Assembly: GCA_031277415.1 (NCBI GenBank)
Contig: JAITMK010000098.1
Location: 1-43,935 of the forward strand
DNA from: Azoarcus sp.
GTDB taxonomy: Bacteria; Pseudomonadota; Gammaproteobacteria; Burkholderiales; Rhodocyclaceae
Length of the DNA stretch: 43,935 nt
Direction of reading: 5' to 3'
Shown here: one piece after another, positions 35,764 to 43,935 of the stretch
Position numbering within the stretch: position 1 is the first letter of the stretch
Layout of the letters: every line of letters begins with the position of its first letter
Position numbers and translations under genes: made by a program
Notes under the pieces: model-generated
What the model was told of the DNA's origin: nothing
Databases searched by the model: none
Seen by the model: the letters and a program-made list of their open reading frames with translations, nothing else

Positions 35764-35847
35764 GGTAGTGTCTCAGCTTGAATCACGGCCTTCTTTCAGT
35801 GCCTCGATTCCCTCTCCCGCAAGCGGGAGAGGGTGCCCCGAAGGGGC
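35764..35847. repeat. Repeat fragments upstream of grpE and argA
   Basis: GGTAGTGTCTCAGCTTGAA (35764-35782) is the inverted match of 101-119. CCCTCTCCCGC (35810-35820) and GCGGGAGAGGG (35823-35833) form an 11-pair hairpin of a well-known dispersed type, followed by a smaller GCCCC/GGGGC hairpin at 35835-35847. The rest of the 355-base gap between grpE and argA shows no gene. Confidence 0.6.
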
Positions 35848-36040
35848 GGGAGAGGGGGGCGTACCTCAAAAAAGGTGTGCCTTGATACGGTGTTTTTTTA
35901 AATTCATGGGAACCCGGTTTGGGTTTGGACGGTCTGTTGCGCAGGAAAACGGCGGGCTAGAATCCATAGTTTCCAACTTTTTTACTTTGCCGGTTTCATC
36001 ACCTAGGACAAAGGACTAGAATCGCGAATCCATCAGAACA

Positions 36041-37444
36041 ATGACAGGCAATGCCGTGAATATCGGCCCTCCAACCCCCCCTCAGCCCGACAGCAGTCCT
36101 GAATCCTCCTACGCGCATGGCAACAGGCATCATTTTGAGTCTACTGCCCGGTTTGTCGCATGGGTGCGCGCTGCGGCGCCCTATATCCACGCTTTTCGCG
36201 GCAAGACTTTCGTGGTGGGCTTCGGTGGCGAGGTAGCGGCAGGAAAGCGGGCGCAGAGCCTGGCCTACGATTGCAACCTGCTTGCGGCGCTCGGTATCCG
36301 GTTGGTGTTGGTGCATGGGGCACGACCACAGATCGACGCGGAGATGATGCGGCGGGGGCTGGAGCCGCGTTTTCATAATGGGCTGCGCGTGACCGACTCG
36401 GCGGCGATGGAGTGCGTGAAGATGGCAATGGCGGTTACGCGCTTCGAGGTGGAGGCGCTTCTTTCGCAAGGTTTGCCCAATACGCCGATGGCAGGCGGCT
36501 ATATGCGGGTGACGGGCGGCAATTTCATCACCGCGCGCCCGGTGGGGGTGGTCGACGGGGTCGATTATCAGTATACGGGGGCGGTACGCAGGGTTATCGC
36601 CGAGGAAATCAACGCCGATCTCGATCAGCAGAACGTGGTCTTGATTACGCCGCTCGGGATGTCGCCCGCAGGCGAAATCTTCAATATGTGCATGGAGGAG
36701 GTGGCTGAAGCCGTGGCGGTGGCGGTGAAGGCGGAGAAACTGATCTATCTGTGCAATGCGCCGGGTCTGCTCGATGAGGGGAAACTGGTCGGCTCGGTGA
36801 CGGCAGATGAAGCCGAACGGCACATCGAGGCCGGAAAAGAACTCCCCAAGGATTTGGGCCTTTATTTGCCGTGCGCAATTCGCGCCGTGCGCAACGGGGT
36901 GGCGCGTTGCCATCTTCTTGATCAGGACAAGGACGGGGCGCTGTTGCTGGAGTTCTTTACGACGGCGGGTGTGGGCACGGTGGTGTCGCGCGATCCGCTG
37001 TTCCGGTTGCGCGAGGCGACGGCAGATGACGTCGGTCCTCTGGTGGCGTTGATCTCGCCGCTGGAACTGGATGGCACGCTGGTACGCCGCGGGCGAGAGT
37101 TGCTCGAATACGAGATCGGCCGCTTTTCGGTGGTGGAGTACGACGGGATGCTGGTAGGGTGCGCGGCGCTCTACAGGTTTTCCGGGGAAAACGAGGCGGA
37201 ACTGGCTTGTCTGGCGGTAACGCCTGAACATCGCCGAGCAGGGCTTGGAGAGCAATTATTGCGCCGGATCGAGCAGCGGGCGCGGCGTGATGGGCTGGAA
37301 CGACTGTTCGTGCTGACGACGCGCACGGCGCACTGGTTTCTGGAGCGCGGTTTCAAGGAAATCGGCCCGGAAACGCTACCGATTCAAAAACGTGAGCTTT
37401 ATAACTTTCAGCGTCGATCCAAGGTATTCGTTAAATCGCTATAA
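36041..37444 (+). CDS. argA: Amino-acid N-acetyltransferase (N-acetylglutamate synthase)
   Basis: Classical bifunctional-layout ArgA of 467 residues. The N-terminal amino acid kinase-like domain (about 45-310, FRGKTFVVGFGGE, LVLVHGARPQID) binds the arginine inhibitor. The C-terminal GNAT domain (about 325-450) has LACLAVTPEHRRAGLGEQLL for acetyl-CoA binding and FLERGFKEIGPETLP. It makes N-acetylglutamate, the first step of arginine synthesis, so it belongs to the same pathway as argH in this window. A 30-residue Pro/Ser-rich N-terminal extension is present. Confidence 0.95.
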   Translation: MTGNAVNIGPPTPPQPDSSPESSYAHGNRHHFESTARFVAWVRAAAPYIHAFRGKTFVVGFGGEVAAGKRAQSLAYDCNLLAALGIRLVLVHGARPQIDAEMMRRGLEPRFHNGLRVTDSAAMECVKMAMAVTRFEVEALLSQGLPNTPMAGGYMRVTGGNFITARPVGVVDGVDYQYTGAVRRVIAEEINADLDQQNVVLITPLGMSPAGEIFNMCMEEVAEAVAVAVKAEKLIYLCNAPGLLDEGKLVGSVTADEAERHIEAGKELPKDLGLYLPCAIRAVRNGVARCHLLDQDKDGALLLEFFTTAGVGTVVSRDPLFRLREATADDVGPLVALISPLELDGTLVRRGRELLEYEIGRFSVVEYDGMLVGCAALYRFSGENEAELACLAVTPEHRRAGLGEQLLRRIEQRARRDGLERLFVLTTRTAHWFLERGFKEIGPETLPIQKRELYNFQRRSKVFVKSL

Positions 37445-37494
37445 GCGGCTAAAATGGATGACTACGGCGTGAAAAGAGAGAGGGGGGGAGAACA

Positions 37495-37770
37495 ATGACG
37501 CGCATGATCAGTTGTGTGAAGCTGGGACGCGAAGCCGAGGGGCTGGGGTGCCCCCCTGTTCCGGGGGAGCTTGGCAAGCGAATTTTCGAGAATGTTTCCA
37601 AGGAAGCATGGCAGCAGTGGGTCAGGTATCAGACCATGCTGATCAACGAGAATCGTCTGAATCTGATGGATCCGCGCGCGCGCAAATATCTGAGCGAGCA
37701 GATGGAAAAGCATTTCTTCTCTTCGAGTGAGATCGATCAGATTCCGGGCTTCGTGCCTCCGATGCCGTAA
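37495..37770 (+). CDS. yggX: Oxidative damage protection / Fe(II) trafficking protein YggX
   Basis: A 91-residue YggX-family protein. It begins with [18 protein letters not shown], including the conserved Cys7. [36 protein letters not shown] and GFVPP are diagnostic. YggX limits iron-dependent oxidative damage to labile iron-sulfur clusters, possibly by trafficking iron. A good ribosome-binding site (GGGAGA) precedes the start. It overlaps the next gene by one base. Confidence 0.97.
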   Translation: MTRMISCVKLGREAEGLGCPPVPGELGKRIFENVSKEAWQQWVRYQTMLINENRLNLMDPRARKYLSEQMEKHFFSSSEIDQIPGFVPPMP

Positions 37771-38753
37771 TGCCTCTCTACCAGACGTTTCTTTCCCTGG
37801 TCGCCGTCCTGTTGTTTGAACAACTTCGGCCCTTGCCTGCAAAGCGGATCGTGCTCGATCCTTTGCGCGGGCTTACTGCCATGCTGGTGAAACGTCTCGA
37901 TGGCGAGCGCAAACATCGTGAGCAATTGGTTTGGGGGGTGCTGATACTGGGCGGGACGGGGTTGTGCGCGCTCGTCAGTTACCTGTTGCCGTCGGCCCTT
38001 GGCGTGCTCTTCGCTGTCCTGGTGCTGTACCTTTGCTTGGGCTTTCGCCATGAAAGCCACTATTTCACCGATATTCATATTGCCTTGCGTTCAGGAGAAA
38101 TCGATCACGCGCGCGCCTTGTTGTCCGAATGGAAAGGTGGGCGGTATGACGAAGTAAGCGCTGGAGGAATTGCGCGGCTCACCATCGAACAGGCGCTTAC
38201 AGGAGCGCACCGCAACGTTTTTGGAGGCATGTTCTGGTTTGTGGTGCTTGGCCCTTGTGGCGTTGTGATGTACCGGCTGGCAAGATTTCTTTACAGCGAG
38301 TGGAATACGGAACCGCCATCCGGGCTCGAATCCGGGCTTGGAGTAGAAGCGGCTCCCGCCCAGACCGCATATGACGGGATGAACAATCAATACGGCGAGT
38401 TCGCGCGACATGCTTTTCTGATCATTGACTGGCTGCCTTCGAGGATGACGGCGATACTGTTCGCCATCGGAGGAAATTTCGAGGAATCTGTGTTTTGCTG
38501 GCGCGCACAGGCGATGCTGTGGCCGGATCGCGCCAGCGCAATTCTGGTGACGAGCGGAGCCGGAGCGCTCGGAGTGCGACTTGGAGTGTCGGATTCCGAT
38601 GATGAGGAGGCTGCGGAAAGCCCGGAAATCGGTGTCGGCGAGAAGGCAGGCGTCGACAACTTGCAAACCACGGTCGGACTCGTCTGGCGGGCGCTGATCG
38701 TGTTTTTGATATTACTGGCCCTGACGGCAATTGCCGCCTTGGCGGGTAGTTAA
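37770..38753 (+). CDS. CobD/CbiB family membrane protein
   Basis: A 327-residue polytopic membrane protein. The N-terminal FLSLVAVLLFEQLRPLP and later NVFGGMFWFVVLGPCGVVMYRLARFLYSEW, followed by IIDWLPSRMTAILFAIGGNFEESVFCWRAQA, are typical of the AmpE/CobD-CbiB-like group that betaproteobacteria encode beside yggX. True CbiB makes adenosylcobinamide, but this subgroup occurs without other cobalamin genes and its role is unknown. It overlaps the yggX stop by one base. The acidic segment DSDDEEAAESPE lies before the last helix. Confidence 0.85.
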   Translation: MPLYQTFLSLVAVLLFEQLRPLPAKRIVLDPLRGLTAMLVKRLDGERKHREQLVWGVLILGGTGLCALVSYLLPSALGVLFAVLVLYLCLGFRHESHYFTDIHIALRSGEIDHARALLSEWKGGRYDEVSAGGIARLTIEQALTGAHRNVFGGMFWFVVLGPCGVVMYRLARFLYSEWNTEPPSGLESGLGVEAAPAQTAYDGMNNQYGEFARHAFLIIDWLPSRMTAILFAIGGNFEESVFCWRAQAMLWPDRASAILVTSGAGALGVRLGVSDSDDEEAAESPEIGVGEKAGVDNLQTTVGLVWRALIVFLILLALTAIAALAGS

Positions 38754-38777
38754 TTTTTAACGGAGTGGAGAATTTCA

Positions 38778-39962
38778 ATGGCTGATCGTGAAGTTGTAGT
38801 TTTGAGTGCCGCGCGCTCTGCGGTAGGAGGGTTTGGTGGTTCCCTGAAAGACCTGGAACCATCCGAACTGGGTGGTTTGGTCATCAGAGAAACCGTTGCC
38901 CGTGCCGGTGTTGATCCGAATGAAGTCTCGTTCGTCGCGGTGGGGAACATCATGCCGACGGATTCCCGTTATGCGTATGTGGCGCGCGTGGCGAGTATCC
39001 AGGGCGGATTGCCGATGAGTTCCATTGCGTTTGCGGTCAATCGCCTGTGCGGTTCGGCGATGCAGGCGGTGATTTCTTCGGCGCAGGCGATCATCCTGGG
39101 CGATGCCGATTACGCGCTCGCAGGCGGGGTGGACGTGATGTCGCGCGCCGTCTATATGATGCCGTCGCTGCGCTTTGGCGCGCGCATGGGCGACACTTCG
39201 GCGTTCGATTCGATGGTTGCCGTGATTACCGATCCGTTCGGTGTCGGCCACATGGGTATCACCGCCGAGAATCTTGCGGTCAAGCATGGCATTACCCGCG
39301 AACAGCAGGACGCTTTCGCGGTGGAGTCGCAGAAGCGCGCAGCGGCGGCGCTGGCAGCCGGTTATTTCAAGGGCCAGATCGTGCCGATCACGCTCAAGAC
39401 CCGCAAGGGTGAGGTGATATTCGACACCGATGAGCATCTGAAGGCGGATACGACGATGGAATCTCTCGCGAAGATGAGACCCGCCTTCAAGAAGGATGGC
39501 ACGGTGACGGCGGGGAATGCTTCGGGGGTCAACGACGCCGCGGCTTTCCTGGTACTGGCCGATGCTGCGAAAGCTGCCGCTGCCGGTTACAAGCCGATGG
39601 CCCGACTGGTTTCCTACGCGATTGCCGGGGTCCCCAACGATATTATGGGCGAAGGCCCGATTCCGGCGACTCAGCTTGCGCTCAAGCGCGCCGGACTGAC
39701 GCTGGACCAGATGGATGTGATCGAATCCAATGAAGCGTTTGCGGCGCAGTCGTTGTCCGTTGCGAAGGTGTTGGGACTCGATCCGGTCAAGACCAATCCC
39801 AACGGCGGCGCGATTGCCCTCGGGCATCCGGTGAGCGCCACCGGCAGCGTCATCATCACCAAGCTGTTGCACGAAATGCAGCGCCGCAATGCCCGTTACG
39901 GCCTGGCGACGATGTGTATCGGCGGCGGTCAGGGAATTGCCACGATCTACGAACGGCTCTGA
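38778..39962 (+). CDS. Acetyl-CoA C-acyltransferase (thiolase)
   Basis: Thiolase of 394 residues. It carries the acyl-accepting Cys in NRLCGSAMQAV, the His in ALGHPVSATGS and the second catalytic Cys in MCIGGGQG. The family start ADREVVVLSAARSAVGGFGG is normal. Such enzymes cleave or form beta-ketoacyl-CoA (fatty acid oxidation, or the first step of polyhydroxybutyrate synthesis). The sequence resembles BktB/PhaA-type acetyl-CoA acetyltransferases, but no pha genes are adjacent, so I give no symbol. GGAGTGGAG is the ribosome-binding site, and a strong terminator follows. Confidence 0.93.
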   Translation: MADREVVVLSAARSAVGGFGGSLKDLEPSELGGLVIRETVARAGVDPNEVSFVAVGNIMPTDSRYAYVARVASIQGGLPMSSIAFAVNRLCGSAMQAVISSAQAIILGDADYALAGGVDVMSRAVYMMPSLRFGARMGDTSAFDSMVAVITDPFGVGHMGITAENLAVKHGITREQQDAFAVESQKRAAAALAAGYFKGQIVPITLKTRKGEVIFDTDEHLKADTTMESLAKMRPAFKKDGTVTAGNASGVNDAAAFLVLADAAKAAAAGYKPMARLVSYAIAGVPNDIMGEGPIPATQLALKRAGLTLDQMDVIESNEAFAAQSLSVAKVLGLDPVKTNPNGGAIALGHPVSATGSVIITKLLHEMQRRNARYGLATMCIGGGQGIATIYERL

Positions 39963-39983
39963 TTTTCGGAACGTTTGGATGAA

Positions 39984-40016
39984 AAAACGGCATCTTCGGA
40001 TGCCGTTTTCGTTTTG
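39984..40016 (+). terminator. Rho-independent terminator after thiolase
   Basis: AAAACGGCATC (39984-39994), TTCG tetraloop, GATGCCGTTTT (39999-40009), followed by CGTTTTG. It starts 22 bases after the thiolase stop. Confidence 0.9.
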
Positions 40017-40058
40017 CCTGGTTTGCCCGGATTTTTATGGCTGCCCACTTTATCGTTC

Positions 40059-40214
40059 TAGAGCGTTTTAGATTTGAGTGTTTAAGATCGTAGGTTGGGT
40101 GTAGGTTGGGTTGAGCTTCGCGAAACCCAACGTTTTTGTGGTCGGTTGGATGTTGGGATTCGCTTCGCTCGTCCCAACCTACAGTATGTACGCATTTGAA
40201 TCAAAACGGCTCTA
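40059..40214. repeat. Composite repeat element with inverted ends
   Basis: The ends TAGAGCGTTTTAGATTTGAG (from 40059) and TTTGAATCAAAACGGCTCTA (to 40213) are imperfect reverse complements. Inside are two hairpins built on GGTTGGGTT/AACCCAAC and TTGGGA/TCCCAA, with CTTCGCG and TTCGCTTCGCTC loops. The right end recurs at 134-154 and 21484-21504. It is a non-coding, MITE-like element, and its right end overlaps the last codons of the cheX-like gene at 40212. Confidence 0.6.
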
Positions 40215-40694
40215 ATCTTTTGCCTCGGTGCCGGCGCGCTGGATATCCACGACGACAGAGGCCCGGTAGTGTTTCCATTTTATGAGAATGACGTAGGAAT
40301 GGGGCGAGACGACGGTTTTCAGCCAGTCGGGTTCTGTGGCCTGCGCGGTGGGCACTGAGATTTCCATCGTTTCACCGAAATGTTTGCGCGCGTTGCCGGA
40401 AATCGTGTTGGCGATTTCCCCGGCAGCATCGAGCAGGCGTTCGTTGTCCCGGGTTTGCTCACCCATCACAAGCAGAAGATGAGTGAGCATGGTGCGCGGC
40501 GCAGAGAAATAGATACGGCCGGTGAAATCTCCGGATAGCGTAATGTAGCTGGTCAGGTCGAACGTAGAGGACGGAACATCGTTTTCCAGCAGGTACGCAG
40601 TTTTGATCTCTACTTTTTCCTGTGTGGCATGAAGGAAAAAGTTACTGACTGCATCTACAAACGTATAGATGTCCTTTTCATTGATGCCTTTCAT
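40212..40694 (-). CDS. CheX-like chemotaxis phosphatase family protein
   Basis: A 160-residue protein of the CheC/CheX/FliY phosphatase group. The catalytic motif E-x-x-N is visible in LLDAAGEIANTISGNARKHFG, after the beta strands LTSYITLSGDFTGRIYFSAPRTML. CheX-type proteins remove phosphate from CheY-like receivers. It overlaps the response regulator gene by four bases, which implies it acts on that regulator. The 3' end coincides with the edge of a dispersed repeat. Confidence 0.85.
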   Translation of the reverse strand: MKGINEKDIYTFVDAVSNFFLHATQEKVEIKTAYLLENDVPSSTFDLTSYITLSGDFTGRIYFSAPRTMLTHLLLVMGEQTRDNERLLDAAGEIANTISGNARKHFGETMEISVPTAQATEPDWLKTVVSPHSYVILIKWKHYRASVVVDIQRAGTEAKD

Positions 40695-41059
40695 GGATTT
40701 GTGAACTCCAAAAGCGCTGCAATCAGATCTTCGTCAGAGAACGGCTTGTAAAGAAAACCACGAGCGCCTTTTTTCAGTGTTTTTATGGCTGTGGCCTTGT
40801 CGCTTAACGCAGAAATGACAAGAATGCTGCAATCGGGACGGATCTCGATCATCTTTTCCGTGCACTCTATCCCATCCATTTCCGGCATGGTGATGTCCAT
40901 TGTAACGAGATCGGGCATGTGTTGCAGGAAAAGCATGATAGCTTCCCTGCCGTTTTTAGCCATGCCCAGAAGCTGAATGGTGTTCAATCTCGGATCGCTC
41001 AGAATGCGAGCAACACGGCTTCTGATGAGCGCCGAATCATCGACGATCAGGAGTTTCAT
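40691..41059 (-). CDS. CheY-like response regulator
   Basis: A single-domain receiver of 122 residues. The start MKLLIVDDSALIRSRVARIL provides the acidic pair. The phospho-acceptor Asp lies in LVTMDITMPEMDG, the switch Ser in ILVISALSD and the Lys in KKGARGFLYKPF. No output domain is present, so it probably acts by protein contact like CheY. ATG 41059 begins 23 bases inside the end of the kinase gene, and the 3' end overlaps the CheX-like gene. Confidence 0.93.
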   Translation of the reverse strand: MKLLIVDDSALIRSRVARILSDPRLNTIQLLGMAKNGREAIMLFLQHMPDLVTMDITMPEMDGIECTEKMIEIRPDCSILVISALSDKATAIKTLKKGARGFLYKPFSDEDLIAALLEFTNP

Positions 41060-43340
41060 TGTTTTGCCCTCGATGTACGGTATTGAACTGAATGCTGAAC
41101 TCTGTAAATTGATCCGGGCGGCTCTTGACCAGCATGTATCCACCCATGGTTCTTACTTTTTCCAGAACCGCATCCAGTCCGATGCCGTGTCCGGAATCCT
41201 GATCGGCTGTCTCCGCAGTCGAAATGCCAGGCTGGAAAATGCGGTTGGCTATTTCATCGTCGCTCAAACTGGCAGCTTCTTCTGCACTCATGATGTGTTT
41301 TTTCACGAAATGCTCGCGCAGCCGTTCCGGAACGATGCCGCATCCGTCGTCCCGCACTGTGAAAGTGTACTGGCCGTGTCCCAGATATTCACACCACAGG
41401 CTCAACGCGCCGGTTGCCGGTTTGTTGAACCTGGTGCGCTTATCAGGCGTCTCGATTCCGTGTGCCAGGGAATTGCGCACGAGTTGAATGGAGATGTCTT
41501 GCAACTCCTTGACCGTGGCTTTGGGCAGGGAGAAAAATCTCTCGAACTGGCAGGAGACCTCGATCTGTTTTCCGTGATCTGTGGCAATCCGTTGAGCGAG
41601 TGCGGTGATGTGATCTGCGAAGGGATGCTTTTGGGGAGTCCAGTCGGCCGTACCGCCTGATTGTTGCGCTCTGCCCATTGCGTTGCCAAGGCGGGATACG
41701 ATCTGGGCGAGTGAGGAGTGGCGCTGGTAGAAACCTTCCAGCAACACGGCGACACGCAGCATTTGATCGCCGCTGAGTGTCTCCTCGTTTTCGCGCATGG
41801 TGACCATTTCCTTTTCGCATTCGTGCGCGTAGCTCTCCAGCACGTCGATGCCAAGCACTGCCGATTCGCCTTTGATGCCGTGCACGATGCGCATGATGTA
41901 GTTCAGGGTATGCAGGCGGTCGCGTGCCTCATCATGGGGCGCACTCATCTTCTCGTTGATTTGTGACAGCGATTCTCCAACATTTTCGATGAATCGCTGG
42001 AGGGCTTCGAAATCGCTGCTTGCCAGACGCAGCAGGGTTTCGATTTCGACTTTTGCCTGGTTCTTCGCTTGCTCGACCTGTTGCGCGAGTACAACCTTGT
42101 CGGTGACGTCCTGCACGGTGACCAGCAAGTGTGCGATTTCCTCTTCTGCGATGACTCTGTTGAAGAAGAAGGACAGGTAACGGGTCTGGGTATTGCCACG
42201 CGGGTCGGTGACAAGGATGGGTACATTTGTGAGGGGGTTGAGACTGGTCACCAGGGATTCTTTTACTCGGTCTCCCAGGAGCAGATCGATGTAATCCATT
42301 GCGGCTTCGTAGATGTTCCTTGGGGCAATTGCTTCAAGGTGAGGCAGGAAGTCCATGCCCGGTACGATATCCCTTCTCAATATATGAGGCAAGGATTCCG
42401 AGAATTGCGTACCGATTCTTTTGGCTTTATCCAGCAAGAACAGCCCTTCGCGTACAGTCGAAAGAATTTCGGCCGTCTCTTGACGCGCCATGCCAAGTTC
42501 CCGGTCGCCTTTCATCAAGTCCCGAATGGAAATGACAACGGTATAACCGAAGTTGACGAGCGCAAACAGGATGCCGACGACCAGAACGATCCGTAAAGTG
42601 GCAGCCCGCCTGTTGGCGACGTGTTCCAGGTCGGTGGTCAGGTCGTTCATGAGCTTCAGAAGCGCCTGATTGTTATGCATCTCATTGCCCAGTACTTCGT
42701 TTTTTCCCAATGCGAAATCCACCGCTACCTTGAGGTCCGCCGCAAACTTGTCGGGGTCGTTTTTTATCTCTTCCAGTTTCTTTCGAAATTCTTCGTCCGA
42801 AAAAATTTCTTCTTTATTGAATTTACTTTTTATATCTTCTAGCGTTCCCGGGTCTGCCAGCTTCTGTTTGAGACCTTCATCCAGGAAGGAGTCTCTGTCG
42901 CTATTCAGCAACGGTTTCAACCTTTCCATGTAGGGGGTCCATATTCTGTAGGCAGTTTCTACAAACCCCCGGGATTCGTCCGTTTCGACCTGAGTCAGGA
43001 ACTGAGGATTGTCATCGCCGCCGGTTACCATGGATCCGTCGCGGAAACCCATCAGGGTTCTGTCGAAACGCCTGACAGTCAGCGTCAATTCCTTCAGGCT
43101 GCCTGATATGCCTTTGTCGTCTTCTGCTTCCAGGCTGCGATTCAATGTCAGGAGCGCCTTGGTCATACGCTGCGACATCATCCGTTGCCGCCCGGACAGG
43201 TTGATCGATACGGCGGATTCGTCAGCCTTATAGGTGTTGTAGAAGTTAATGCCGATGACGATCGAGTCCGCCACCATAAATAGGATAACTGCAAAAATAA
43301 TTTTGCGATATTTTAAGAAAATACTTTGCTTCCTATCCAT
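41037..43340 (-). CDS. Membrane sensor histidine kinase with PilJ-type sensor, HPt and CheA-like ATPase domains
   Basis: A 767-residue protein. A first transmembrane helix (about 13-33) is followed by a periplasmic PilJ/NarX-type sensor region (INLSGRQRMMSQRMTKALLTLNRS) and a second helix near 265-285. A PAS-like segment (about 300-420, ILSTVREGLFLLD and VTVQDVTDK) precedes an HPt domain with the likely phospho-His in IMRIVHGIKGESAVLG. The C-terminal CheA-like ATPase has LVRNSLAHGIETP, RDDGCGI and GHGIGLDAV. No CheW-binding domain is seen. ATG 43340 has AAGGAG eight bases upstream. It is the first gene of the operon with a receiver and CheX. Confidence 0.9.
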   Translation of the reverse strand: MDRKQSIFLKYRKIIFAVILFMVADSIVIGINFYNTYKADESAVSINLSGRQRMMSQRMTKALLTLNRSLEAEDDKGISGSLKELTLTVRRFDRTLMGFRDGSMVTGGDDNPQFLTQVETDESRGFVETAYRIWTPYMERLKPLLNSDRDSFLDEGLKQKLADPGTLEDIKSKFNKEEIFSDEEFRKKLEEIKNDPDKFAADLKVAVDFALGKNEVLGNEMHNNQALLKLMNDLTTDLEHVANRRAATLRIVLVVGILFALVNFGYTVVISIRDLMKGDRELGMARQETAEILSTVREGLFLLDKAKRIGTQFSESLPHILRRDIVPGMDFLPHLEAIAPRNIYEAAMDYIDLLLGDRVKESLVTSLNPLTNVPILVTDPRGNTQTRYLSFFFNRVIAEEEIAHLLVTVQDVTDKVVLAQQVEQAKNQAKVEIETLLRLASSDFEALQRFIENVGESLSQINEKMSAPHDEARDRLHTLNYIMRIVHGIKGESAVLGIDVLESYAHECEKEMVTMRENEETLSGDQMLRVAVLLEGFYQRHSSLAQIVSRLGNAMGRAQQSGGTADWTPQKHPFADHITALAQRIATDHGKQIEVSCQFERFFSLPKATVKELQDISIQLVRNSLAHGIETPDKRTRFNKPATGALSLWCEYLGHGQYTFTVRDDGCGIVPERLREHFVKKHIMSAEEAASLSDDEIANRIFQPGISTAETADQDSGHGIGLDAVLEKVRTMGGYMLVKSRPDQFTEFSIQFNTVHRGQNNETPDRR

Positions 43341-43590
43341 TTGGATTGCTCCTTTTGTCTGAAAAGGTGTCATTTTTCATGTTCTGAAAATAACGCCTCG
43401 TCCGCCAGGTAAATGCAACATTTTCTTCTCGCCGCCTCGACAACCATACACTATACCCCATGATTTACGCCTACTCGAAGTTCTTTCTTGGGGGAGTGTA
43501 CGTCTGATTGATACCACAATTTTCATCGGCAAATTTCTTGTCGATGACTTTGAGTGTGAGAAAAGTTTCTTGTTGGTAAACAATTGAAAA
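43341..43590. other. Intergenic region upstream of the sensor kinase
   Basis: About 250 bases, AT-richer than the genes. On the minus strand a weak promoter candidate is TTCGAG, 18 bases, TATAGT (around 43454-43483). I see no convincing gene or RNA. Confidence 0.3.
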
Positions 43591-43935
43591 TCAACGAAGA
43601 ATCGCCACGGATTTCACCTGTGCGATGACGGTGAGTCCGGGCGTGATGGAAAGCGCCAGCCGGGATCGTTCGGTAATGCGCGCCAGCAACAGGGTTTCTC
43701 CATCCATGAGCCGCAGTTGCACGAGCACATGTCCGGGCGTACCGGTGCTGGCGATGGCGATGATGGTGGCGGGCAGGGTGTTCAGGATGCTGGTGTCCGT
43801 ATGTGCGCTCAGGGCAAGACTGATATCGCTGGCATGGATGTGGCAACGCAGGCGGCTGCCGGGTGTGTACGCGTCCCCGGCGATGTAGAGATTGCCGCCG
43901 GGAAACTCTAGCCGTGTAAGGCCGTCCGCTTCGCG
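43591..43935 (-). CDS. modC: ModC-like molybdate ABC transporter ATP-binding protein, C-terminal part (partial)
   Basis: The last 114 codons of a minus-strand gene that enters from the right edge; the start lies outside the window. The translated segment contains GSRLRCHIHASDISLALSA, then NTLPATIIAIASTG, HVLVQLRLMDGETLLLARITERS and TVIAQVKSVAILR before TGA. This is the TOBE/Mop molybdate-binding domain at the C-terminus of ModC. The ATPase domain is not visible here, so the assignment rests on the TOBE domain alone; a related ABC ATPase with TOBE is the alternative. Confidence 0.8.
   Translation of the reverse strand, partial: READGLTRLEFPGGNLYIAGDAYTPGSRLRCHIHASDISLALSAHTDTSILNTLPATIIAIASTGTPGHVLVQLRLMDGETLLLARITERSRLALSITPGLTVIAQVKSVAILR

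Noticed and set aside
37770-38753. Cobalamin biosynthesis gene cobD/cbiB
   Set aside because: The family resemblance is distant and no other cobalamin genes are near, so only the family is named.

Overview
The window looks like chromosome of a betaproteobacterium, with moderately GC-rich housekeeping genes and several AT-richer accessory genes. Supporting evidence is the proteobacterial-type gshA/gshB pair, the scpA-scpB-rluB cluster, RapZ, RlmJ, YggX, a CobD/CbiB-family protein next to YggX, a PEP-CTERM exported protein and sigma-32-type heat-shock promoters. I cannot name a genus. A Nitrosomonadales- or Rhodocyclales-like organism would fit. No rRNA, tRNA, prophage or insertion sequence was seen.

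Layout. Positions 1-2300 hold a PEP-CTERM protein, a small secreted protein and an M23 peptidase. Positions 2600-3650 hold a WG-repeat protein. Positions 3660-8270 are one minus-strand run: PHP nuclease, YciO-type protein, M50 protease, scpA, scpB and rluB. Then come class I fumarase, a small membrane methyltransferase-like protein, an argH operon that also encodes a Ser/Thr kinase fused to a cyclic-nucleotide-binding domain, rlmJ, a ClC antiporter and a diiron-type metallo-beta-lactamase-fold protein (8600-16810). A RES-type toxin-antitoxin operon with a visible promoter and operator sits at 17080-18454. It is followed by rapZ, a NusG-domain-II/Gx-transporter pair, and a Tae4-like amidase carrying a signal peptide and a biotinyl/lipoyl-like domain. 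A gshA-gshB-apbE operon covers 21732-25035.

Positions 25040-31590 are accessory in character. They hold a small coiled-coil secreted protein, two antitoxin-like genes without toxins, one solitary CRISPR-like repeat, an ABC-F ATPase, and two AT-richer genes of unknown function (a lipoprotein and a membrane protein). The window then returns to core genes: grpE-dnaK-dnaJ with two sigma-32-type promoters, argA, yggX, a CobD/CbiB-family gene and a thiolase. It ends with a signalling operon (PilJ-type sensor kinase with HPt, response regulator, CheX) and the 3' end of a modC-like gene cut by the window edge.

Intergenic DNA is rich in dispersed palindromic repeats of several families. The most unusual item is the exported Tae4-domain protein at 20273-21199. 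Its amidase half matches type VI effector Tae4 through the catalytic Cys, His and Asp, yet it has a Sec signal peptide and a hairpin-domain fusion, with no T6SS or immunity gene in the window. It is translationally coupled to a gene pair related to the EetA/EetB proteins of Gram-positive extracellular electron transfer.
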